From the NCBI GenBank assembly GCA_023460155.1, contig JAEWRF010000034.1, positions 1-13,976 on the forward strand: a stretch of 13,976 nt of DNA. The letters are read 5' to 3'. Both the position numbers and the translations under genes were made by a program. Of this stretch, positions 6,142-12,728 are shown piece after piece (position 1 is the stretch's first letter; each line of letters begins with the position of its first letter). This stretch comes from Bacillota bacterium (GTDB lineage: Bacteria > Bacillota > Clostridia > Oscillospirales > Acutalibacteraceae). A model generated the notes under the pieces. That model was not told the DNA's origin. It saw only the letters and a list, made by a program, of their open reading frames with translations, and did not search any database.

Positions 6142-7314
6142 TTATTGCTTGCCTACCTTATGGTTCGAAACAACGTCAAAGATAACGGCCGCAAGAAGCA
6201 CGGCGCCTTTAACAACATACTGCCATTCATCCGGCAGCCCGTAAATCGACATGCCCTGATTCATAACGCCGAGCAGAATGGCGCCGATCATAATTCCGGA
6301 AACCGTACCGGAACCGCCGTAAGCCGATGCGCCGCCGATAAAGCAGGCAGCGATTGCATCCATTTCGTAGGAGTTCCCCATGTTGCCGTCGACGGAGCCG
6401 ATGCGGGCCGCCACCAGCAATCCGGAAAAGCCGGCTAATACGCTCATGAGGAAGTAAGCCCAGAAATAAACGCGTCTGGGGTCAATACCGGAAAGTTTTG
6501 CGGCCTTTTCGTTGCCGCCCACCGCGTAGAAGTAACGGCCGAATGCGGTTTTCATGGTAATAAACGCGAAAATCAGCACGACCAGAAGGATCCAGAGCAG
6601 CATGACCGGAATGCCTTTATAGTTGGCGAGCTCCCAGCAATACGCAATGATCAGGATATCGATAATGATAGTTTTTATAATCGTGGACACGATCGAGTCT
6701 ACCGCATAGTTCTTTTTCACCTTTTGAGCCCGGCTGGTAAACATCAGAACCGTCAGCAGAACTGCAACCGCCGCGCCGACAATCACCGCCGACGGGTGAA
6801 AGAACTTGGTATCTATCCCGGGGACGTCAATATACGAAATAAAGGTGTTGAGGAATGTTTCATTCTGAATATTGACGGTCTTGGAAGCCAGGACAACACG
6901 GCCGAGGCCCCGGAACAGGAACATGCCAGCCAGTGTGGCAATAAAAGGAGGGATGTGAATATAGCCGATCCAGAAGCCCTGCCAGATACCGATTATGGCC
7001 GCAATTGCCATTGCGATGATGATCGTGGGCAGCGCCCCCATGGAGTTCTGATCCATCAGCTGGGCTGCGACAGCGCCCACAAGGCAAAGCGTTGCGCCGA
7101 CCGAAAGGTCGACGTTGCCGCCGGTCAGAATGCACAGCAGCATGCCGCATGCCATAACCAGAACGTACGCGTTCTGCAGCAGCAGATTGGAAATGTTCTG
7201 TGCATAAATGAGTCTGCCGTTGGTCAGAAATGTGAAGAAAATAAACACCACAACCAGAGCAATGGTCATTGTGTACTTTTTAATAATGGATGATGCCTTT
7301 GTAGTCATGTTCAT
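6142..7314 (-). CDS. mmsB: Multiple-monosaccharide ABC transporter permease (MmsB/GguB type)
   Basis: A 390-residue integral membrane permease of the ribose/xylose (BPD_transp_2) class. Hydrophobic segments begin at about residue 17 and continue to about 380, some eight to ten helices. Class marks are TGGNVDLSVG (64-73), the GGNEKAAKLSGI loop (266-277) that contacts the ATPase, and FIGGASAYGGSGTVSG (325-340). The long insert between about 195 and 240, with its own hydrophobic stretch and KGIP, matches GguB-type permeases rather than shorter RbsC proteins. The start ATG is preceded by AGGAGG overlapping the mmsA stop codon, 7 bases away. The 11-base gap implies coupling with mmsA. It is last in the chvE-mmsA-mmsB set. 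It should form a homodimeric channel importing the sugar bound by ChvE. Confidence 0.9.
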   Translation of the reverse strand: MNMTTKASSIIKKYTMTIALVVVFIFFTFLTNGRLIYAQNISNLLLQNAYVLVMACGMLLCILTGGNVDLSVGATLCLVGAVAAQLMDQNSMGALPTIIIAMAIAAIIGIWQGFWIGYIHIPPFIATLAGMFLFRGLGRVVLASKTVNIQNETFLNTFISYIDVPGIDTKFFHPSAVIVGAAVAVLLTVLMFTSRAQKVKKNYAVDSIVSTIIKTIIIDILIIAYCWELANYKGIPVMLLWILLVVLIFAFITMKTAFGRYFYAVGGNEKAAKLSGIDPRRVYFWAYFLMSVLAGFSGLLVAARIGSVDGNMGNSYEMDAIAACFIGGASAYGGSGTVSGIMIGAILLGVMNQGMSIYGLPDEWQYVVKGAVLLAAVIFDVVSNHKVGKQ

Positions 7315-7325
7315 GCTTCTGCCTC

Positions 7326-8891
7326 CTACGCGTCCTTTTGTTCATCTGAAAGGGCTTTTTTATCGGAATGGAGAATGGCGCTCATGATTTTCTCCTGCGT
7401 TGCTTCGCCGCTTCCCAATTCGGCAACCAGGGAACCTTCGTTCATAACGTAGATTCGGTCACACATTCCCAGAAGCTCCGGCAGCTCGGAGGAAATCATA
7501 ACAACCGATTTTCCCTGCGCGACCATATCGTTCATGATACAGTAAATCTCATATTTTGCACCCACATCAATGCCGCGGGTGGGTTCATCCAGAATCAGAA
7601 CCTCCGGATCCGCAAACATCCATTTGGAAAGCAATACCTTCTGCTGATTTCCGCCCGAAAGATTTCGGACGAACTGATGCACGGTCGGCGTTTTGATGTT
7701 GATGGCTTCCTTGTATTTTTCCGAGACGTGGTTCTCCATGCCGACATCAATGATGCCTCTTTTGTCACAGACCTTTTCAAGCCTCGCCATTGTGATGTTC
7801 TTTGCGACCGTATCAATCAGAACCAGCCCGTTGGTCTTTCGGTCCTCGGTCACGTAAGCGAGTCCCTGCTTGATGGCTTCCTCCTCGGTTTTCAGGTGCA
7901 CCTCTTTGCCGTCAAGGAACTCCTGGCCGGAGATCCCGCTGCCATAGCTCTTGCCGAACAGCGACATCGCCAGTTCGGTGCGTCCTGCGCCCTGCAGACC
8001 GGAAAATCCGACGATTTCGCCCTTATGTACATGGAAACTGACGTTGTTGACCACTTGTTTTTCCGTGTAAACCGGGTGATGAACGGTCCAGTTTTTCACT
8101 TCCATGCCGATCTCTTCGCTGACCTTATGTTCTCTGGAAGGGAAGCGGTTGGTAAGTTCGCGCCCTACCATTCCCTTGATTATGCGGTCTTCGTCGATTG
8201 TGCGGTCTATGTTGTCGATAGTTTCGATTGTCGCGCCGTCGCGAAGAATGGTGATTTTGTCGGCCGCGTAAGCGACCTCGGACAGTTTATGTGAGATGAT
8301 GATGGAAGTCATGCCCTGCTTTTTAAACTGCAGCAACATGTCCAAGAGCATTTTTGAATCTTCTTCATTCAGGGAGGAGGTTGGTTCATCCAGAATCAGC
8401 AGCTTTACATTTTTGGAAAGTGCCTTCGCAATTTCAACCAGCTGCTGTTTTCCGGTTCCAATATCCTTAATTAAGGTTGTCGCCTTATCCTTCAGGCCAA
8501 CTTCCTGCAGATGCTTCTGCGCCTGACTGTAGGTTTCGTTCCAGTCGATGCCGAATCTCCCCCTGCGCTCATTTCCAAGGAACATGTTCTCACCGATGGA
8601 TAGCTCCGGGATCAGGGCAAGCTCCTGGTGAATAATAACAATGCCGAGTCTTTCACTGTCATGGATATTCTTAAATTGGCATTCCGTCCCGTTATAAAGT
8701 ATGGTTCCCTCATATTCTCCGTATGGAATGGTCCCGCTCAAAACATTCATCAGAGTCGATTTTCCTGCGCCGTTTTCGCCCACCAAGGCATGGATCTCAC
8801 CGCGCTGCACTTCCAGATTTACATTATCCAACGCTTTAACGCCGGGGTACAATTTTGTGATGCTTTGCATGGTTAAAATATTGTCCGGCAT
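7326..8891 (-). CDS. mmsA: Multiple-monosaccharide ABC transporter ATP-binding protein (MmsA/GguA type)
   Basis: A 521-residue tandem ATPase that powers sugar import, as in the RbsA/XylG/AraG class. The first domain has Walker A GENGAGKS (38-45), a divergent signature IGTGKQQ (144-150) and Walker B LLILDEP (164-170). The second has a degenerate Walker A GLQGAGRT (298-305), a canonical LSGGNQQ signature (411-417) and Walker B VLILDEP (431-437). This asymmetry is normal for the class: one composite site is expected to be active. The start ATG follows a run of six G residues about 8 bases upstream. It is separated from chvE by 96 bases containing a strong hairpin and is linked to mmsB by an 11-base gap. 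GguA/MmsA is favoured over XylG by its ChvE- and GguB-like partners. Confidence 0.9.
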   Translation of the reverse strand: MPDNILTMQSITKLYPGVKALDNVNLEVQRGEIHALVGENGAGKSTLMNVLSGTIPYGEYEGTILYNGTECQFKNIHDSERLGIVIIHQELALIPELSIGENMFLGNERRGRFGIDWNETYSQAQKHLQEVGLKDKATTLIKDIGTGKQQLVEIAKALSKNVKLLILDEPTSSLNEEDSKMLLDMLLQFKKQGMTSIIISHKLSEVAYAADKITILRDGATIETIDNIDRTIDEDRIIKGMVGRELTNRFPSREHKVSEEIGMEVKNWTVHHPVYTEKQVVNNVSFHVHKGEIVGFSGLQGAGRTELAMSLFGKSYGSGISGQEFLDGKEVHLKTEEEAIKQGLAYVTEDRKTNGLVLIDTVAKNITMARLEKVCDKRGIIDVGMENHVSEKYKEAINIKTPTVHQFVRNLSGGNQQKVLLSKWMFADPEVLILDEPTRGIDVGAKYEIYCIMNDMVAQGKSVVMISSELPELLGMCDRIYVMNEGSLVAELGSGEATQEKIMSAILHSDKKALSDEQKDA

Positions 8892-8945
8892 GTGAATGCC
8901 CCCCTGAACTATGTATTTAATCGCGGCTTTTGATAAATCAAAGAG

Positions 8946-8970
8946 CGGGCGGGGCTGAAAACCCCGCCCG
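8946..8970 (-). terminator. Strong hairpin between chvE and mmsA (attenuator or mRNA-stabiliser)
   Basis: A perfect 9-bp all-GC stem (CGGGCGGGG at 8946-8954 with CCCCGCCCG at 8962-8970) around a 7-base loop, 17 bases after the chvE stop. On the minus strand it is followed by CTCTTTGATTT, a poor T-tract. It is placed where binding-protein operons often carry a processing or partial-termination hairpin. Confidence 0.65.
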
Positions 8971-8987
8971 ACACAAGCCGTATGCTG

Positions 8988-10184
8988 TTATTTCTTTGCT
9001 TTCGGATATTTGCCGTCCATCGTGTAGTATCCGGTGTCGACAAGTTCTTTCTGAATATTGTCCTTCGTTACAACAGTCGGGACCAGCAGATAGGAAGGAA
9101 CAATGCCTTTTTTGTTGTTATAGGACTTCGTATCATAGGCGCATTCAAACTTCCAGCCGGCAGACTTGATCAGGCTCTCGTCCGGCTTCTGTCCGCCCAG
9201 CATAGCCATACCGATGTCCAGCGTGGCAACTGCTTCGTTCGCAACCGCTTTGTAAACCGTCATGGACTGTTTGCCGTCGATGATGTTCGCGAGGTTCGCT
9301 TCGTCGCCGTCCTGACCGGTGATAATCGGGGTGTTGCTGCCCTTATAGTCGGAGCCGATTGCCTGAGTGACACCAAGTGCGGTGGAGTCATTGGAGCAAA
9401 GAGCAACATCCAAAGAGGTCTTGCCGTCGGAATAGAAGGAACCCAGAATGTTCTGCATGCGGTTCATCGCGTTCTTGGTATCCCAAGACTGCGTAGCAAC
9501 CTGCGAGAAAGCTTTCTGCCCGGAAGGAATCTTCAGAATACCGGCATCAATGAAGGGTTTCAGGGTATCCATTGCGCCGTTGAAGAAGAAGTTCGCGTTG
9601 TTGTCGGCAGGATCGCCTGCGGTAAATTCGATATTGTAGGTCTTGGATTTGTCATCCACCTTCAGTCCAAGCTTGTCAACCACGAATTGGCCCTGCAGCT
9701 GACCTACTTTGTAGTTATCGAACGACACATAATAGCTGATCGCATCGGTGTTCATGATCAGACGGTCGTAGGAAATAACCGGGATATTCGCGCTCTTTGC
9801 GGTGTTCAGAACATTGGAAAGGGAATCGCCGTCGATCGCCGCGATTACGAGGAGATCCACCTTGTCGGCGATCAGATTCTCGATATCCTTCACCTGCTGA
9901 TCGATCTTGTTGTCGGAAAACGTGAGCTGGACGCTGCAGCCCTTGGCCTTGAACTGATCCTGCAGGTAAGAACCGTCACGGTTCCAGCGCTCCAGGGATT
10001 TCGTCGGCATGCAGATACCGACTTTCTTTCCACCGCTCGCCGCCGGTGCCGCCGCCGAGCTTGCCGCTGCCTGTGAACCCGCGGGTGCAGGCGCTGCCGA
10101 ACTCTGGCTCCCCGAACCGTTACTGCAGGCGACCATCGATGCGGTCATCATGCAGGCCAATACCGCTGCTATTAGTCTTTTCAT
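8988..10184 (-). CDS. chvE: Multiple-monosaccharide-binding lipoprotein (ChvE type)
   Basis: A 398-residue sugar-binding protein of a periplasmic-binding-protein-1 ABC importer. The N-terminus has MKR, a hydrophobic stretch and a lipobox ending in MVAC with Cys20, so it should be lipid-anchored outside the membrane. A Ser/Ala/Pro/Gly-rich linker (21-50) follows. The mature domain opens with VGICMPTKSLERWNRDG, close to the ChvE pattern (MPTK..RW..DG), then VIAAIDGDSL and VISYDRLIMN (IPVISYDR). SNDSTALGV and ITGQDGDEANL appear in the second lobe. It binds monosaccharides such as xylose, arabinose, glucose or galactose in characterised relatives; specificity here is not fixed by sequence. The ATG at 10184 is preferred over the adjacent in-frame TTG because AAGGAGG lies 9 bases upstream. 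A 257-base leader, its own promoter and an intergenic hairpin suggest it is the most abundant product of the transporter operon. Confidence 0.9.
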   Translation of the reverse strand: MKRLIAAVLACMMTASMVACSNGSGSQSSAAPAPAGSQAAASSAAAPAASGGKKVGICMPTKSLERWNRDGSYLQDQFKAKGCSVQLTFSDNKIDQQVKDIENLIADKVDLLVIAAIDGDSLSNVLNTAKSANIPVISYDRLIMNTDAISYYVSFDNYKVGQLQGQFVVDKLGLKVDDKSKTYNIEFTAGDPADNNANFFFNGAMDTLKPFIDAGILKIPSGQKAFSQVATQSWDTKNAMNRMQNILGSFYSDGKTSLDVALCSNDSTALGVTQAIGSDYKGSNTPIITGQDGDEANLANIIDGKQSMTVYKAVANEAVATLDIGMAMLGGQKPDESLIKSAGWKFECAYDTKSYNNKKGIVPSYLLVPTVVTKDNIQKELVDTGYYTMDGKYPKAKK

Positions 10185-10378
10185 CAATACTTTCCTCCTT
10201 ACAAACTCTCCTGTTTAATTGATTGCAAAGCTCAGAAAAGGCAAAGAACACCCCGCCTGAGTTTTGAATCTATCAGATTTTTCTCCGATTCCGCGGCACT
10301 GCGGAACACCCAAAGCATATGTACGCGTAACCGAAGGAAAAACCACGCAAAATAAATGGGACCATCTTTTAGCAAGGC

Positions 10379-10401
10379 ATTTAGTAAAGTATTTAGTAAG
10401 T
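10379..10401. repeat. Tandem AT-rich repeat in the chvE leader
   Basis: ATTTAGTAAAGT (10379-10390) is followed directly by ATTTAGTAAGT (10391-10401), nearly identical units of 12 and 11 bases, about 40-62 bases into the predicted chvE transcript. On the minus strand they contain ATACTTT, the half-site of the candidate operator, with a degenerate partner. This may be an auxiliary regulator site. Confidence 0.4.
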
Positions 10402-10413
10402 AATAAATGTAAA

Positions 10414-10429
10414 AACTTTTGTAAATGAT
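10414..10429. promoter_or_regulatory. Candidate ROK operator downstream of the chvE promoter
   Basis: AACTTTTGTAAATGAT matches the perfect palindrome TACTTTTGCAAAAGTA at 11 of 16 positions, with the core ACTTTTG-n-AAA-n-G intact. It lies at about +12 to +27 from the predicted chvE start point, comparable to the placement at the second ROK promoter. It is the weakest of the three sites. Confidence 0.45.
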
Positions 10430-10447
10430 ATTTATTTAAGTGTCTAA

Positions 10448-10476
10448 ATCATATAGCATATGGGCAGTAAAGTCAA
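10448..10476 (-). promoter_or_regulatory. Promoter of the chvE-mmsA-mmsB operon
   Basis: On the minus strand, -35 TTGACT (10471-10476) and -10 TATGAT (10448-10453) are separated by 17 bases; each matches consensus at 5 of 6. The start point would be near 10441, giving a leader of about 257 bases. The 367-base gap between the second ROK gene and chvE contains this promoter, the candidate operator, the tandem repeat and a small inverted repeat TTCCGC-ggcact-GCGGAA (10289-10306); no gene is seen in it. Confidence 0.65.
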
Positions 10477-10520
10477 TATATTTCTGTGCACTTTTTTATT
10501 TTTAGTCAATATGTTCAAGA

Positions 10521-10556
10521 TTTAATTTGCATATTTAGGAACAAATACAAATTAAA
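10521..10556 (-). other. AT-rich hairpin spanning the stop codon of the second ROK gene
   Basis: TTTAATTTG (10521-10529) pairs with CAAATTAAA (10548-10556), and inside it TATTT (10532-10536) pairs with AAATA (10543-10547) around a 6-base loop with a 2-base bulge. It includes the TAA stop at 10552-10554. It is too AT-rich for a strong terminator and has no T-run; it may be a weak attenuator or chance in a very AT-rich gap. Confidence 0.25.
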
Positions 10557-11688
10557 CGCTTTCTATATATTTCTTAATATAGTACCAGGCAACGCCCATC
10601 ATGTTCGCTCTGCGCGGATAACGGCCAAGCTTTAAGTACTCCGTATCGTCCTCAAAGGTATCCCGCTGCGCCACCATTTGCTTGAGCTCCGGCATATACG
10701 GTTCCAGGTACTGGGAAAGGAATCCGCCCAGAACGACATCGCAGTCCAAAGCCATATGAATATTGTTGATGCCGATGGCGAGATGTTCCAGAAAATCCTT
10801 CCAAAGAATCTGATAATCCGGATTTCCCCGTCTGAGCCCCTCAAAAAAGCCCTCCACCGAAACGCCTATTTTTGAGCTGATGCGAAGGGCGGAACAATAG
10901 GCCTCCAGGCATCCCCGCTTCCCGCAGTTGCAGGGCAGTCCGCCCGGTTCCACACACATGTGGCCGAATTCTCCGCTTCTCTTGCTTTTTCCGTAATACT
11001 GCGCGCCGTTGAGGAAGACTGCGCCGCCGACCCCGTTTTCAAGATATAGGTAGGCAATATTGTTTCCTACGGTGTTCCTTAAAGCAAACCACTCCGCAAA
11101 TCCGGCGCTGGTCCCGTCGTTTTCGATGTAGGTCGTGTAGGGAATCGGCTCCCGGATCGTGCTCAGGCTGATATTGTGCATGCGCAGGGTCGGCGAAAGC
11201 TTGACCTCATCCTTTTCCTCATCAAGAACAGCCGGCAGCGTGATTCCAACGCCCAGCATCCGACTGCGGTCCAGCCGGTTCTCATTGAGGAACCTTTCCA
11301 GGTCCTTTGCGACCTTCCCGCCGATTTCATCACTTTTCAGGGATCCCATCTCATTTTTCTGATAGGCCAATTCTTTTTGCTTCAGATCCGAGGCGAGAAA
11401 GTGTATTTTATCCGCTGTGATGGAAATTCCAACCGCGAATTTGATATCGCTGACGATGGAGTATCCGATCGGACGCCGGCCGCCCGTCGATTTCTGCACC
11501 TTCCCCACGTCAATCAGCCCGGCGTTCAAAAGTTCCGTGATATTCCGGTGAACGGTGGGCAGACTCAACCCCAGTTTTTGCGCAATTTCATTCTTGGACG
11601 GGGGTGAGACGGATTCATAGATAAAATTGTAAATGCTGTTTCGCGTCAGTCTTCGTCTTTCGGTTACAGGGATTTGTAGTTCCTTCAT
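10552..11688 (-). CDS. ROK-family transcriptional regulator (XylR-type), second copy
   Basis: A 378-residue ROK repressor. The HTH is at about residues 32-56 (SKNEIAQKLGLSLPTVHRNI...), the linker GGRRP at 69-73, and the ROK signature LENGVGGAVF leads to the Zn-site GH..CNCGKRGCLEAYC with His243, Cys253, Cys255 and Cys260. The position of the ROK kinase catalytic Asp reads ENDGTSAG (189-196): Asp is kept but the usual following A-N is G-T. It differs clearly from the first copy in the recognition helix and sensor pocket. The ATG at 11686-11688 was preferred to the adjacent in-frame GTG (11689-11691); no strong ribosome site precedes either, so translation may be weak. It lies upstream of chvE in the same direction. 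A consensus promoter and a perfect palindrome directly after its start point suggest autorepression. It probably also controls the transporter. Confidence 0.9.
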   Translation of the reverse strand: MKELQIPVTERRRLTRNSIYNFIYESVSPPSKNEIAQKLGLSLPTVHRNITELLNAGLIDVGKVQKSTGGRRPIGYSIVSDIKFAVGISITADKIHFLASDLKQKELAYQKNEMGSLKSDEIGGKVAKDLERFLNENRLDRSRMLGVGITLPAVLDEEKDEVKLSPTLRMHNISLSTIREPIPYTTYIENDGTSAGFAEWFALRNTVGNNIAYLYLENGVGGAVFLNGAQYYGKSKRSGEFGHMCVEPGGLPCNCGKRGCLEAYCSALRISSKIGVSVEGFFEGLRRGNPDYQILWKDFLEHLAIGINNIHMALDCDVVLGGFLSQYLEPYMPELKQMVAQRDTFEDDTEYLKLGRYPRRANMMGVAWYYIKKYIESV

Positions 11689-11708
11689 CACTGCTCACAA
11701 CCATTCAT

Positions 11709-11724
11709 TACTTTTGCAAAAGTA
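11709..11724. promoter_or_regulatory. Perfect 16-bp palindrome, candidate ROK operator
   Basis: TACTTTTG-CAAAAGTA is a perfect dyad with no spacer, at about +2 to +17 of the predicted second-ROK transcript. Related sequences occur at the catabolic promoter (13/16 match) and the chvE promoter (11/16 match). Its position would block early elongation or promoter clearance. Confidence 0.7.
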
Positions 11725-11732
11725 CTTTATTT

Positions 11733-11762
11733 ATTATAATAGACATATCTTCCGCTTGTCAA
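11733..11762 (-). promoter_or_regulatory. Promoter of the second ROK regulator gene
   Basis: On the minus strand a perfect -35 TTGACA (11757-11762) and a perfect -10 TATAAT (11733-11738) are separated by 18 bases. The start point would be about 11726, leaving a leader of about 38 bases. Such a strong promoter with a weak ribosome site and an operator suits an autoregulated repressor. Confidence 0.75.
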
Positions 11763-11821
11763 TCTCTTTCCCTTGAATAATCGTACAAAAGAAGATAGCG
11801 GGTTTTGCCTTGCACCGCCTT

Positions 11822-11850
11822 TTGACAACCGCCCAAAACCGTTGTATGAT
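11822..11850 (+). promoter_or_regulatory. Promoter of the response regulator-histidine kinase operon
   Basis: TTGACA (11822-11827) and TATGAT (11845-11850) are separated by 17 bases on the plus strand, 6/6 and 5/6 matches. The predicted start near 11857 leaves a leader of about 185 bases before the response regulator. The 353-base gap 11689-12041 holds this promoter, the divergent ROK promoter and the operator. Open frames in the leader show no convincing start site or protein-like composition. Confidence 0.7.
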
Positions 11851-11961
11851 GCAGATGACAATGGGATTTTTAAAATCAGGCCGGCCTATGCAAGCCTGCC
11901 GTACGATTGCGGCGCGGGTCGTCTGCAAATACATTTTGGTAAAAGTTCCGTCTGCTGCCGC

Positions 11962-11976
11962 TTCCTTGAGAAGGAA
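11962..11976 (+). other. Small hairpin in the response-regulator leader
   Basis: TTCCTT-GAG-AAGGAA forms a 6-bp stem with a 3-base loop about 105 bases into the predicted leader, with no T-run after it. The AAGGAA arm is purine-rich. Its role is unknown. Confidence 0.25.
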
Positions 11977-12041
11977 CAAATTGACGGAGATTTAAAGAGT
12001 ATGAATGGATAAGACGGACGAAGAAAACGGAGGTCTGACGA

Positions 12042-12728
12042 ATGCCGCGGATTTTTTTGGTTGAGGACGATAAGGCCATCGCGAAAAACCTTGTGCTCCT
12101 GCTCCGCTCGGAGGGATTTGCCGCCGCCCATGCCTCTACCCGGGAGGAAGCTCTTGCCGCGCTTGCCGAAAACAAATTCGACCTTGCGCTGATTGATATA
12201 TCTCTGCCGGATGGAAACGGCTTCACGGTTTGCACGGAGATCAAAAGGACGCAGGATATTCCCGTGATCTTTCTGACGGCTTCCGGCGATGAGGCGAGTG
12301 TTGTTACCGGGCTTAACATGGGCGCGGACGACTATATCACCAAGCCGTTCCGCCCGCGGGAACTGATTGCGCGGATCGGAACCGCCCTGCGAAAAAGCGG
12401 GCGTTCCCCTTCGGCCTTTGAAATTGGCGGGCTTTCCGTCGATATGGCGAGCGGCATCGTGAAAAAGGACGGCAGCGAGGTTTTTCTTTCCGCCCTGGAG
12501 TACCGGCTGCTGCTGGTGTTTGTTACCAACCCCAAAAGCATTATCACCAGGAACAGGCTGCTTGACGAATTGTGGGACGCCGCCGGCGAATTTGTCAATG
12601 ACAATACTCTGACCGTGTATATTAAGCGTCTGCGGGAAAAGATTGAGACCAACCCGGCAAACCCGCAGATCATTGTGACCGTTCGCGGAACGGGCTATCG
12701 ATTGGGGGACGGGCATGCTTCGGAATAG
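12042..12728 (+). CDS. OmpR/PhoB-family response regulator
   Basis: A 228-residue DNA-binding response regulator. The receiver domain (1-118) shows the acidic pocket Glu8-Asp9-Asp10, the phosphoacceptor Asp52 (LIDISLPDG), Thr79 (FLTA) and Lys101 (TKPF). The C-terminal winged helix (about 125-223) has FLSALEYRLLLVF, the recognition region NTLTVYIKRLREKI and the closing VRGTGYRL. All key residues are present, so it should be phosphorylated by the kinase encoded next. The ATG is fixed by GGAGG 8 bases upstream. Its stop overlaps the kinase start by 14 bases. The predicted box between the kinase and the ABC gene is its likely main target. Confidence 0.92.
   Translation: MPRIFLVEDDKAIAKNLVLLLRSEGFAAAHASTREEALAALAENKFDLALIDISLPDGNGFTVCTEIKRTQDIPVIFLTASGDEASVVTGLNMGADDYITKPFRPRELIARIGTALRKSGRSPSAFEIGGLSVDMASGIVKKDGSEVFLSALEYRLLLVFVTNPKSIITRNRLLDELWDAAGEFVNDNTLTVYIKRLREKIETNPANPQIIVTVRGTGYRLGDGHASE

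Noticed and set aside
8982..10076. A 364-codon open frame on the plus strand opposite chvE
   Set aside because: It lies opposite a complete binding-protein gene with lipobox and family motifs. The long frame is a codon-bias shadow.
11773..12012. Short plus-strand frames in the leader of the response regulator operon
   Set aside because: They begin upstream of or across the predicted promoter, have no ribosome site, and their composition is not protein-like.
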